A stretch of 64,000 bases of DNA, taken from the NCBI RefSeq assembly GCF_001044235.1, contig NZ_JYNL01000004.1, forward strand, positions 749 through 64,748, given 5' to 3'. Position 1 is the stretch's first letter. Each line of letters begins with the position of its first letter. Of the stretch, positions 26,807-35,726 are shown one piece after another. Source of the stretch: Mycolicibacterium chlorophenolicum (GTDB lineage: Bacteria; Actinomycetota; Actinomycetes; Mycobacteriales; Mycobacteriaceae). The notes beneath the pieces were generated by a model, which saw only the letters and a list, made by a program, of their open reading frames with translations, had not been told where the DNA came from and ran no database searches. The translations under genes were made by a program, and so were the position numbers.

Positions 26807-27829
26807 CTATTTCCGGCCGACTGACTGCGGCTTGTCCACCCATGGCGTGCCCGCACAACGCAGAGCATCGATATCGGCGTCCACCATGATCGCGGCGAGA
26901 TCCGGAGTGCGCACCTCGGCTTTCCAATCGAGTACGCGCGCTGCCTTTGATGCATCGCCGATGAGCGCGTCGACCTCGGTGGGACGGACATACCCCTGGT
27001 CGAACCTCACGTGGTCCTGCCAATCGAGCCCTGCCCTCTCGAAGGCGATGCTCACGAAATCCCGGACGGTGTGGCCCTGGCCTGTCGCCAGTACGTAGTC
27101 ATCCGGTTCGTCGACCTGCAACATCCGCCACATGCCGTCCACGTACTCCGGCGCGTAGCCCCAGTCACGGACTGCGTCGAGATTGCCCAGATAGAGGTCG
27201 TCCTGCAGGCCGGCTTTGATCCGCGCAACCGCCCGGGTGATCTTCCGGGTCACGAACGTCTCACCGCGGCGGGGTGATTCGTGATTGAACAATATTCCGT
27301 TCACCGCGAACATTCCGTAGGCCTCGCGGTAATTCTTGGTGATCCAGTAGGAGTACACCTTGGCGGCTCCATAAGGTGAACGCGGATAGAAGAATGTCGC
27401 CTCGTTCTGAGGGGGCGGTGACGCTCCGAACATCTCCGAACTCGACGCCTGATAGAACCGGCACTGCACTCCTGAGAGCCGGACCGCCTCCAACAACCGG
27501 ATCGACCCCATGCCTGTCGTGTCGCCGGTGTGCTCCGGCTCGTCGAAGCTCACACGGACATGTGATTGCGCGCCGAGGTTGTACACCTCGTCAGGCGAGA
27601 TCTGCGACAGCAGCGTCACCAACCGGGCCCCGTCCCTGAGATCGCCGTAGTGGAGGTGCAACCGGGCATCCGGATCGTGCGGGTCCACGTAGAGATGGTC
27701 GATCCGTGACGTGTTGAACGTCGACGATCGACGGATCAGGCCATGTACCTCGTAGCCCTTGTCGAGGAGCAGCTCGGCGAGGTACGACCCGTCCTGGCCG
27801 GTGATCCCTGTGATGACAGCCTTTTTCAT
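26807..27829 (-). CDS. gmd: GDP-mannose 4,6-dehydratase
   Basis: The 340-aa product starts [22 protein letters not shown]. Other family markers are [18 protein letters not shown]-type substrate segment ASSSEMFG, the catalytic [10 protein letters not shown] and [16 protein letters not shown]. It makes GDP-4-keto-6-deoxy-D-mannose, the substrate of Fcl encoded about 6 kb away on the same strand. A start four codons upstream (27841) is possible. Mycobacteria also have gmd in glycopeptidolipid loci; here the neighbours are polysaccharide genes. Confidence 0.94.
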   Translation of the reverse strand: MKKAVITGITGQDGSYLAELLLDKGYEVHGLIRRSSTFNTSRIDHLYVDPHDPDARLHLHYGDLRDGARLVTLLSQISPDEVYNLGAQSHVRVSFDEPEHTGDTTGMGSIRLLEAVRLSGVQCRFYQASSSEMFGASPPPQNEATFFYPRSPYGAAKVYSYWITKNYREAYGMFAVNGILFNHESPRRGETFVTRKITRAVARIKAGLQDDLYLGNLDAVRDWGYAPEYVDGMWRMLQVDEPDDYVLATGQGHTVRDFVSIAFERAGLDWQDHVRFDQGYVRPTEVDALIGDASKAARVLDWKAEVRTPDLAAIMVDADIDALRCAGTPWVDKPQSVGRK

Positions 27830-27898
27830 GTCTTTTCTCATCTTTCGTTCCGAGAGTTCCTTGATGACCGTGCTGAGATTCCGCGCAGACGCTCCATG

Positions 27899-29299
27899 TC
27901 AAGGAGCCTGAGTCGAGGAGTCGGCGAGCGCTCTGGCGAACGTCACGAAGTGCTGTCGGCCGCGACGCTCGGAGAACTCCGCGTGCCAGAGCCGCCGAGC
28001 GTTGACGACGAGCCGGGCGCGCAAGACGTCGTTGGACCGGATCTCGCACAGGCCGCTGACGAGCTGTTCCGGATCGCCGTTCGGCACCAGTAACGCCGCG
28101 TCACGAGAGCTCAACAACGATCCGGTGATCCCGCCTTCGGCGACCGCGGCGATGATCGGTCGCGAAGCGGTTGTGTACGAGGTGAGCTTGCTGGGAAGCG
28201 ACATCTCCCTGACCCCAGGACGTTCATGGACCAGCAGGACGTCTGCCGCTGCGAGGGTGAGTGGATAGTCGGCCTCGCAGACCGGATCGACGAACCGGAC
28301 CCCGTCGAGGCCGCAGGCCTGCTCTTCCAGCGCTTGCCTCGTGTTGCCGTCCCCCACGAAGACGAACTCGAAAGCTCCCGGGTATCTCTCGGCCGCAACC
28401 CGTGCAGCGTCCAGGACGTGCTCCAAGCCTTGTTTCATCCCCATGTTCCCCGTGTGCACGACAGTGAGACGGCCGGTGTCACGCCAGCCCAGTGCGCGCC
28501 GGGCCGCCGCTGGAGCGAGGGCCACAGGAGTGACGTGCGAGAACAGTGGAACCTCGACGATCCGTTGGTCGTCCACTCCGGCCGCGACCAGAGCGGGTCT
28601 GAACCTCTCCGTGATCACGCCGATGCGGTCGGCGCGCCGCAGCACCGAATATTCAGCCGCAGCAATCAGATTCGCGACACGTCCGCCGGCACTTCCCGAT
28701 TGGACGGCGGCCTTACCCACTTGGTCATGCACGATGGCGCCGTACGGACGCCGACGCCGGCCCACCATGCCCGCCACCGCAGCGCCGAGGAGCGGCGTCA
28801 CGGCGATCACTATGTCGGCACTTGCGGCGGCGACAGCGGGAGCACTCAGCGCAGCGAAAGTCAGCTCCAGGCGCATCCGTCCGAGGAGGTCAGGATTCCG
28901 GGGAACCGCGTGGCGCAGTCGCACGATGCTGACCGAGCCGGCATCTGCTGCCGGGGGCGGCGATTCATGCCACCGCAGTCCCGACCGATACTGCGGGTCG
29001 ACCACGCGCCACTGAGGATAGTGTGGAACGCCGGTGACGACCTTCACGGCCGCCCCGGCATCGGCAAGGGTGTCGACGAGCAACGAGTTGTAGGGCGCGC
29101 TGCCCGATGACTCCGGGCGGAAATGGCACGCGACCACGCACACCCGGAGACCGGACAGCGAGCCGGCGCTGGAATCGGCATCGTAGCGGGAGGCGGAGTC
29201 CACCACGCTCCTGTCAGCGAATCCGTCGACGCCACACGACTCCGGCGCCTCGGCGTGCATCACACTGGAGGACTTCATGAGTGATCCGCTCTCTGTCAT
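27899..29299 (-). CDS. Family 4 glycosyltransferase (WcaI-like)
   Basis: The product is 466 aa. A non-conserved N-terminal extension of about 48 residues precedes LRVCVVACHFRPESSGSAPYN, typical of WcaI/colanic-acid GT4 enzymes. The donor site is recognisable in VVHTGNMGMKQGLEHVLDAA and VHERPGVREMSLPSKLTSYTTASRPI. It follows the initiating sugar-phosphate transferase by only 4 bp and probably adds the second sugar. Donor unknown. The start could be internal, because the first 48 residues are unlike the family. Confidence 0.86.
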   Translation of the reverse strand: MTESGSLMKSSSVMHAEAPESCGVDGFADRSVVDSASRYDADSSAGSLSGLRVCVVACHFRPESSGSAPYNSLLVDTLADAGAAVKVVTGVPHYPQWRVVDPQYRSGLRWHESPPPAADAGSVSIVRLRHAVPRNPDLLGRMRLELTFAALSAPAVAAASADIVIAVTPLLGAAVAGMVGRRRRPYGAIVHDQVGKAAVQSGSAGGRVANLIAAAEYSVLRRADRIGVITERFRPALVAAGVDDQRIVEVPLFSHVTPVALAPAAARRALGWRDTGRLTVVHTGNMGMKQGLEHVLDAARVAAERYPGAFEFVFVGDGNTRQALEEQACGLDGVRFVDPVCEADYPLTLAAADVLLVHERPGVREMSLPSKLTSYTTASRPIIAAVAEGGITGSLLSSRDAALLVPNGDPEQLVSGLCEIRSNDVLRARLVVNARRLWHAEFSERRGRQHFVTFARALADSSTQAP

Positions 29300-29303
29300 G
29301 GCT

Positions 29304-30842
29304 CTAATACGCTCCGTGGCCTTGGAGCACCGTCCGCACTGTCCGCAGGATGATCACCAAGTCCTGGACATAGGACCAGTTGTCGACGTAGAAGTGATCC
29401 AGGCGAATACGCTCCTCGGCAGATACATCAGACCTCCCCGACACCTGCCACAGACCGGTGATTCCTGGCTTGACGAGACCCCGGCGTTCGATGAAGTACT
29501 CAACAGAGGACCCCTCGCCCGGAACCAGCGGTCGCGGCCCGACGATGCTCATCGAGCCGGCGAGAACGTTGAAAAGTTGGGGGATCTCGTCGATGCTCGT
29601 CTTGCGGAGCCACCGGCCGATCGGTGTGATGCGCGAGTCCGTAGCCGACTTGTAGAAGACGCAGTCCGACTGTCCAGAGACGATCCGCTCCGTATCCAGT
29701 TGGGTCTCGGACTCCGGCTTCATGGTCCTGAACTTGACGATCCGGAACGGGACACCGTTGTAACCGACGCGTTCCTGGCAGAAGAACACCGGGCCACCGT
29801 CATGCCACTTGATCGCCACCGCGGCCAATATCATTGCGGGACTGAGCAGGAACAACGCGATGGTTCCCAGGACAAGGTCGAAGAACCGCTTGTGATAATG
29901 CAACGCTCCGTCGTGGCGAGGTCGTGCCACATGGAAGAGCGGCATATTGTCGATAGGGCGGATCTTGAGCCGGGGACCGACGATGTCGACCATGCCCGGC
30001 ATGACGATCAGGTCGGTCCCCAGCGAGTCGAGTTGCCAGGTCAAGGTCCGCATGTGCTCGTGGCCGAGATGTTCCGCAGACGTGACGGCGAGTGCGTCGG
30101 CGTTGGTGAGGCGCACCACCTCCGCGACGGAGTGCTGGTTACCCAGCACCGGAACAGGCCCGGTCCGTGTGTCGATCTCGAAACCGACTTCACCCTGGTA
30201 GTCGGGCAAACAGGCACCGACCACCCGATAGCCGGCATGGCTACACCGATTGAAGGTGTTGCAGAGTGCGATCACCGAACGAGGCTTCCCGAGCACGACA
30301 ACCTGGCTCGTGAATGCACCGCGCGATCTCTTGTTGGCGAGATCGCGTCTCAAGAGGTGCCTGCCCGCCAGCAATCCCACCAGCCCGACCGGGAGCGCGA
30401 TGGCCAGGTAGCCTCGGACCAATCCGAGCTGGAGCAGCAGATCCGCGACAGCGATGATGCCGAAAGCCCAGGCGGTAGCGGTGACGACGCGGCGGTACTC
30501 CTCCGAGCCGATTCCGGTCAGCGAAAGATCCCATGACTCCTGGAGTCCGAGGGCCGCGAGCCAGATGACCGCGAGGATGATCGAGCATGCGGTCACGTAT
30601 CGCCAGCTGTCGCCCATCGCGGGACTGTTCAGCTCGGGAAGACCGAACCGTGCGAACTGCGCGATCGTCACGGCCACCACCACAGCAACGGCGTCCGTCA
30701 CGACCACGTGCCTCCGGTGCAACTTCTTCCATTGACACGCACGTGCTTTGGCTTCTGTGACCTGCTTCATCACCCGATCGGCGGACTCCGACCGGGAACC
30801 GATGCTCGATCGGAATCGGCGAACGAGGGGGGGTGCAGTCAT
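29304..30842 (-). CDS. Polyprenyl-phosphate sugar-1-phosphate transferase (WcaJ-type)
   Basis: The product is 512 aa. Four N-terminal transmembrane helices are followed by a CoA-binding-like domain (QVVVLGKPRSVIALC), a fifth membrane segment (RFFDLVLGTIALFLLSPAMILAAVAI) and the conserved catalytic domain. The catalytic domain shows GGPVFFCQERVGYNGVPFRIVKFRTM, RKTSIDEIPQLFNVLAGSMSIVGPRPL and KPGITGLWQVSGRS in turn. It starts the repeat unit by transferring a sugar phosphate to the lipid carrier. It is the first gene of the polysaccharide run and begins 102 bp after the aminomutase gene on the same strand. Confidence 0.93.
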   Translation of the reverse strand: MTAPPLVRRFRSSIGSRSESADRVMKQVTEAKARACQWKKLHRRHVVVTDAVAVVVAVTIAQFARFGLPELNSPAMGDSWRYVTACSIILAVIWLAALGLQESWDLSLTGIGSEEYRRVVTATAWAFGIIAVADLLLQLGLVRGYLAIALPVGLVGLLAGRHLLRRDLANKRSRGAFTSQVVVLGKPRSVIALCNTFNRCSHAGYRVVGACLPDYQGEVGFEIDTRTGPVPVLGNQHSVAEVVRLTNADALAVTSAEHLGHEHMRTLTWQLDSLGTDLIVMPGMVDIVGPRLKIRPIDNMPLFHVARPRHDGALHYHKRFFDLVLGTIALFLLSPAMILAAVAIKWHDGGPVFFCQERVGYNGVPFRIVKFRTMKPESETQLDTERIVSGQSDCVFYKSATDSRITPIGRWLRKTSIDEIPQLFNVLAGSMSIVGPRPLVPGEGSSVEYFIERRGLVKPGITGLWQVSGRSDVSAEERIRLDHFYVDNWSYVQDLVIILRTVRTVLQGHGAY

Positions 30843-30944
30843 GCTGTGCCACCTTGGGTGGCTGCCATATCTCGCATATCGAGCGCCTCCTTGTCTCTGT
30901 GGTCTGTCAGTTGCCGAGTCGCGGATCCAGGGCGACGAGGCGAC

Positions 30945-32528
30945 TCATGTTTCATTGCGCGCGCGACCGTTCCGGAGTGGCAACGGGATCAAAGCAGGCT
31001 CTCCGGCGGGGGATCCGGAGGCTTGCTGCCCGTTCGCGCCAGCGGCGGCACCGTACGATTCACATACGGTGCCGCCGACCGGGGCGGGCGCGGAGGAGTC
31101 GATCTCGGCAGCGGACAAGGCTGTGTCCCAGGCGTGGTGACCGTTCTTGCGCCACCACGCTTTACCGAGTGCCGGCAGGGTGTCGATCGGATCGAAGTAC
31201 GGGTACGCCCGGTTCAGAGCGTCGCCGTCCGCACCCTCCAGAACGGTGCGGTAATTCTTGTTCCAGTAGGAGATCCCGAGGTTCTGATCGTAGCGAACGA
31301 CCTGATGAACCCACCGTTTTCCGACGAAGGGAACGTCGCAGACCACACGCGGTGTCGCGAAGCCGGGCAGATAACCCATGATCGACAACTGCAGCTGCTG
31401 AGCCTGCCACAGCGGCGTTCGCCAGTGCTCGGCGTTCGGGATCATGTCGCACATGTAGAAGTAGTAGGGAAGGATGTTCGCCTCACCCTGCAGCGCGAAG
31501 CACAGATCGAGAAGATCCTCGGTGGTGGCGTTGACCCCGCGCATCAGCACACCCTGGTTGCGCACATCACGAAGCCCCGCGTCGAGTAGGCCACGGGTCG
31601 CGGCGGCGACGAGTGGAGTCACCGACTGCACATGGTTGATGTGCGTGTGCAACGCCAGGTTGACACCGCGTTCGGCAGCGAGGCGCGCTACCCGGCTGAC
31701 CCCGTCGAGCACCTTGCTCTGCAGCCAATGCTGCGGCAATGCCGCCAGCGCCTTGGTCGCCAGTCGGATGTCGCGGATCGTGTCGATCTCCAGCAACTGG
31801 GTGACGAACGATTCCAACCGCGGCCAGGGAACATTGCCGACATCACCCCCCGAGACCACGACATCACGGACAGTCGGTGTGGCGCGCAGATAGTCCAGCA
31901 TCTGTCGTTGCCGATCGGCCGGCTGAAGCGTCAGCCTCGTCTTGCTGACCGTCGGCGTCGAGTTGCCGATCAGATCCATCCGCGTGCAGTGACCGCAGTA
32001 CTGCGGACACGTCGACAGCAGTTCGGCGAGGACTTTGGTCGGGTACCGATGGGTCAACCCTTCCACGACCCACATATCGCTCTCGTGCAGCGAATCTCGT
32101 TCTGCGTAGGGGTGCGAACACCATTCGGGGTGACGGTCGCTCAGCACGGGGAGCATGTAGCGCCGGATCGGATCGGCATAGAACAGCTCAGTGAGTGCGC
32201 CGCGCTCCGGATCCCACTGCGGAGCCATGGTGTTGAGCATCTGCGGCGGTAAGAGCATCGACATCGTGGCTCGCTGCTGCTGGTCGGCGGCCAGGTCGGC
32301 ATAGAACCTCTCGTCGAGGAGATCGCCCACCACTGCGCGCAGTTGCCCGATGTTCTTGAGTGAGTGCGCCCGCTGCCATTGCGGATCCTGCCAGTCGGAG
32401 GCGGACACCTTCGCCCAACCCGGGTACCGCCGCCAATCCGGCTCGACCAGCAACTTGCGCACGTACATGTACGGCTGATCGGTGACCGCGGTGAAGCCGG
32501 CCTCTTCACTTTCGACGACTGTTGTCAT
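30945..32528 (-). CDS. Lysine 2,3-aminomutase-like radical SAM/PLP enzyme
   Basis: The product is 527 aa, longer than typical KamA (about 416). The radical SAM cluster motif is CPQYCGHC (Cys174, Cys178, Cys181). HTHINHVQSVTP and NQGVLMRGVN match the aminomutase core. Asp361 (YMCDMIPNAEHWRTP) and Asp398 (VVCDVP) fall where Clostridium KamA Asp293/Asp330 bind the lysine side-chain amine, and Lys404 (VGKRW) fits the PLP lysine. This favours L-lysine to L-beta-lysine, though the Asp-Lys spacing is one residue shorter than in KamA. It is the last gene of the five-gene operon and overlaps the oxidase gene by TGATG. Confidence 0.86.
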   Translation of the reverse strand: MTTVVESEEAGFTAVTDQPYMYVRKLLVEPDWRRYPGWAKVSASDWQDPQWQRAHSLKNIGQLRAVVGDLLDERFYADLAADQQQRATMSMLLPPQMLNTMAPQWDPERGALTELFYADPIRRYMLPVLSDRHPEWCSHPYAERDSLHESDMWVVEGLTHRYPTKVLAELLSTCPQYCGHCTRMDLIGNSTPTVSKTRLTLQPADRQRQMLDYLRATPTVRDVVVSGGDVGNVPWPRLESFVTQLLEIDTIRDIRLATKALAALPQHWLQSKVLDGVSRVARLAAERGVNLALHTHINHVQSVTPLVAAATRGLLDAGLRDVRNQGVLMRGVNATTEDLLDLCFALQGEANILPYYFYMCDMIPNAEHWRTPLWQAQQLQLSIMGYLPGFATPRVVCDVPFVGKRWVHQVVRYDQNLGISYWNKNYRTVLEGADGDALNRAYPYFDPIDTLPALGKAWWRKNGHHAWDTALSAAEIDSSAPAPVGGTVCESYGAAAGANGQQASGSPAGEPALIPLPLRNGRARNET

Positions 32529-33913
32529 CAGACCAGCACCTTCCGCGAGTTGTTTCTGGCATCTGCCGCACCGATCACTTCGGCCGCGGCTCGTCGGCCC
32601 GACCTGATCGCGCCTTCCATCAAGCCGAAGTACTCCAGGCTGGTTTCCGTACCTGCCCAGTGGATCCGGCCGTGCGGCTCGGTCAGGGACGGCCCCAGGC
32701 GAAGCCAGTCGCCCGGTCCGAACAACGCGGCGTAGCAGCCCCTGCTGTATCTTTCGGCCAACCAGTCGGTCACGCAGCAGGTATCTGGTGGAGGAAGCGC
32801 AGGGAAGAGTCGCCCGATATGGGCCAGTGCCGCATCCTTCTGATCGGCCGGCGACAACGCAGAGAAGGCTGAGGCCGCGGCACCGGTGACGAATCCCGTC
32901 AGCACACCCGCAGATCCGTCTGGTGGAGAGTCATCGACCGTGGACAGCAGCGGCCCGGTGCTGCTCACCGACCACCCGGACTGCCCGCCCTCACGCCAGA
33001 TCGGAGCCGGGTAGCCCAGGTGAACCTTGATGGCGCAACCGCGGCCCGTGGCGGTGGTCGCGCGGGGCGTGCACAGGCCCGGACGAAAGTCGATGCGCTG
33101 CGCCAAAAGCGGCGGTAGTGCGACGATCACGCGATCAGTCCGAAACTCGGACTGCGCGTGGTCGGTGTCAGCGACGCATCGCACCACCACACCGTCATCG
33201 TCCTGATCGATCGCCGCGACAGGTTGGTTCACGTGCACCCGATCGCCGAGTTGAGCAGCCAGCGCCCCGGTGAGCAAGTGCGCGCCGCCGTCGATGCGCC
33301 ACTGCTGCGCCCCGCCCTCGAAAGCGTTGAGATACCGGATCCCTCCACCAGATCGAAGGTAGAAAGCCATGTGCAGCACGGAGATCGCCGCCGGATCGGC
33401 CGCCATCATTTCGCCGAGGAACAACGGAAAGAAGGTGTGGGCGTCTGCACGCGCGACCTCATCGACGAGCCACCGTTGCGCAGACAGATGATCGAGGCGA
33501 TCCGCATCGGGGGTCAGCCACGGTGCATCCGGCCGGACCGTCTCGACCACATCATCGAGGCAGTCGAACAGGTCGCCCAGTGCCACGGCGTCCAGCGGCG
33601 GTACCCTGCTCGCAGTCGTCGTGCGCTCGCCGTCGATCAGGAAGGTGCTCTCGCCGGCCATGCCCGTGGACGCCAGGTTCAGGCCGTGATCGCTGACGAG
33701 GTCGAGCAGCTCGGTGTGCTGCCGGCCGAGATAGGCCGCACCTCCGTCGGCGACGACACCCGAGGACACCGGTACACCGCGCATGCGGCCGCCCACCCGA
33801 TCGCGTGCCTCCAGCACGGTGACCTCGGCCCCTGCCGCCGCCACGTCGCGGGCCGCAATCAGGCCCGCGAGGCCCGCACCGACCACGACGACGCGCGCGT
33901 CCGCCCCAGTCAT
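32528..33913 (-). CDS. Flavin monoamine oxidase-like enzyme
   Basis: The product is 461 aa. The N-terminal FAD motif VVVVGAGLAGLIAARDVAAAG is followed by VLEARDRVGGRM. The C-terminal region has YSRGCYAALFGPG, where Cys393 matches the cysteine that carries covalent FAD in MAO, and Tyr394 matches one wall of its aromatic cage. In the final motif WAGTETSLEYFGLMEGAIRSG the second cage tyrosine is Leu431, so substrate preference probably differs from MAO. It would oxidise an amine (or an amino acid) in the same pathway as the aminomutase. It overlaps both neighbours (ATGA and TGATG). Confidence 0.87.
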   Translation of the reverse strand: MTGADARVVVVGAGLAGLIAARDVAAAGAEVTVLEARDRVGGRMRGVPVSSGVVADGGAAYLGRQHTELLDLVSDHGLNLASTGMAGESTFLIDGERTTTASRVPPLDAVALGDLFDCLDDVVETVRPDAPWLTPDADRLDHLSAQRWLVDEVARADAHTFFPLFLGEMMAADPAAISVLHMAFYLRSGGGIRYLNAFEGGAQQWRIDGGAHLLTGALAAQLGDRVHVNQPVAAIDQDDDGVVVRCVADTDHAQSEFRTDRVIVALPPLLAQRIDFRPGLCTPRATTATGRGCAIKVHLGYPAPIWREGGQSGWSVSSTGPLLSTVDDSPPDGSAGVLTGFVTGAAASAFSALSPADQKDAALAHIGRLFPALPPPDTCCVTDWLAERYSRGCYAALFGPGDWLRLGPSLTEPHGRIHWAGTETSLEYFGLMEGAIRSGRRAAAEVIGAADARNNSRKVLV

Positions 33914-34131
33914 GGCGCCACGACGGCAACGAGATCGAACAGCTCTGTCGCCGTGGGGTTCTCGACGAGGTCGTCATACACGAGTTCTATTCCGAAGTCC
34001 CGAGCGACCGCACTCAACACCCTGGTTGCCAGCAACGAGTCACCCCCGAGCTCGAAGAAGTCGGAGTGTTCGTCCACCTCGGTGGTTTTGAGGACTCGCC
34101 GGAAGATCTGGACGATATGTTCGGGACTCAC
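33910..34131 (-). CDS. Stand-alone peptidyl/acyl carrier protein
   Basis: The product is 73 aa. The phosphopantetheine site is FFELGGDSLLATRV with Ser32, the pattern of NRPS-type PCP domains. It is flanked by start/stop overlaps (ATGA) with the adenylation enzyme upstream and the oxidase downstream, so the three should be made in step. It presumably holds the amino acid activated by the adenylation enzyme. No condensation or thioesterase domain is present in the window to offload it. Confidence 0.88.
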   Translation of the reverse strand: MSPEHIVQIFRRVLKTTEVDEHSDFFELGGDSLLATRVLSAVARDFGIELVYDDLVENPTATELFDLVAVVAP

Positions 34132-35726
34132 CGTTTCGCTCCTTGGTTGTTGCTGTCCACGACGGCACGCCGTGTTGCCGCGCGATCGACTTTGCCGCTG
34201 GCCGTGTACGCCAGCGCCGGGACGAATTTCACGCGGGCGGGCACGAATTGTCCTGGTAGGCGCTCACGGAGGAAGGCCTTCAGTTCGGCGGCGGTGGTCG
34301 GTCGAGCCGCAACCACGTACGCCGTCAACGACACTCGCCCCAAGACCCGCTCACCGACCACGACGGCGCCGGTGACCGCCGGATGCGTGTTCAGCTGCGT
34401 CTCCACCTCAGCCGGATGGATCCGCACCCCGAGGACTTTGAGCTGTTCGTCGGCGCGACCATGCGAATACAGCGGACCGCCTTCGGCTCGGCTGACCAGG
34501 TCCCCGGTGTGAAACCAGCGGGCCGGCCCCGTTCCATGGTCCGCGACCGCGAACGCGGTTGCGGTCAGCTCGGGCAGGTCGAGGTACCCGGTGGCCAAGC
34601 CCGGGCCGGACACCAGCAGCTCACCGTCGCCCGTGACATGGTCACGCACATGGGGCAGCGGGCGACCGATCGGCGCCTCCTGGTGCGCACCGATCTGAGG
34701 TTCGGTTCCGGGACCGCTCAGTTGCGCCGCGTGGGTGATCATCGTCGTCTCGGTGCACCCGTAGGTGTTGAGCAAGCGGACGTCTTCGAGATCGAGATCC
34801 CGCCACTGCCGCAGACGAGTGGGATCGACTCGCTCGCCGCCGATGATCACGAGCCGGACGCTGTCCGGCAGGGAGGTCTGCTCCTCGTGCAGGAAGAGCA
34901 CGAGTTCATGCCAGAACGCTGTCGGCAGGTCCATGACGGTGATCGCCTGTTCGGCGAGCATGCGCACGAAAGTCGGGAACGAGCCGCAGTGGGCCGCGTC
35001 GTCGAAGATCAGTGCCGACCCCGCAGTCAGGGCGGGCAGGATCTCCTCCAGGCACGTGTCCCAGCCGAGCGAGGCGAACTGCAACACACGGTCCGTGGGA
35101 GTGAGGGCGAAAAGAGAGCGCAGTGCCCGCACTGTGACGGTGAGGGCATGCCGCGATACCGCCACAGGCTTGGGCGTGCCCGTCGAGCCGGAGGTGCACA
35201 GAACATACGCTGGGTCGCTCGGACGCCAGCGTAGCTCCGGGAGATCATTCTCGGCCTCCACCTCCTGTGGATCCTGCGCTGCCGATATCAGACGGTCGAC
35301 GCCCATCGCCGTGGTCAGCGCCTGCACCCGCCCGGCCGGTAGCGCGGCGTCGACGGGGCAGTACGTGGCGTGGGCCCGCAGGACGCCCAACAGCTGATGT
35401 GCCACTGCGGGATGGTGTGAGACCAACACACCGATGCGACCGGGCACCCTGTTGATGCCCAAACCCTCGGAGTGAACACGCAAGGCCGCCAGACGGACCC
35501 GATCTTCGAGTTCCCGGTAGGTGGTGGCCGTCCCGTTGTGCACCAGCGCAGGGCGGTGAGGCCAGTCGCGGGCTGCGGCAACGAAATCATCGATGATGTC
35601 TGCCACGTGCTCGGCTTCGCATTGGGTGAGATGGCCGGTCGACATCGCGTCGTGAGACATGGCTTTCCAAGCGTCGAGGCTTCGTTCGACCGACGACTCG
35701 ATCGCTCGTTGCAGTTGCGGATTCAT
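34128..35726 (-). CDS. Free-standing amino-acid adenylation enzyme (NRPS A domain)
   Basis: The product is 532 aa with the NRPS core motifs in order: TYRELEDRV (A2/A1 region), LCTSGSTGTPKPVAV (A3), LQFASLGWDTCLEE (A4, with the amine-binding Asp), NTYGCTETTM (A5), WFHTGDLVSR (A6/A7), YSHGRADEQLKVLGVRIHPAEVE (A7/A8 in pieces) and YTASGKVDRA (A10, catalytic Lys). The retained A4 Asp points to an amino-acid substrate. No other NRPS domain is fused; the carrier protein is the next gene. Substrate identity cannot be settled from the pocket by eye. Confidence 0.88.
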   Translation of the reverse strand: MNPQLQRAIESSVERSLDAWKAMSHDAMSTGHLTQCEAEHVADIIDDFVAAARDWPHRPALVHNGTATTYRELEDRVRLAALRVHSEGLGINRVPGRIGVLVSHHPAVAHQLLGVLRAHATYCPVDAALPAGRVQALTTAMGVDRLISAAQDPQEVEAENDLPELRWRPSDPAYVLCTSGSTGTPKPVAVSRHALTVTVRALRSLFALTPTDRVLQFASLGWDTCLEEILPALTAGSALIFDDAAHCGSFPTFVRMLAEQAITVMDLPTAFWHELVLFLHEEQTSLPDSVRLVIIGGERVDPTRLRQWRDLDLEDVRLLNTYGCTETTMITHAAQLSGPGTEPQIGAHQEAPIGRPLPHVRDHVTGDGELLVSGPGLATGYLDLPELTATAFAVADHGTGPARWFHTGDLVSRAEGGPLYSHGRADEQLKVLGVRIHPAEVETQLNTHPAVTGAVVVGERVLGRVSLTAYVVAARPTTAAELKAFLRERLPGQFVPARVKFVPALAYTASGKVDRAATRRAVVDSNNQGAKR

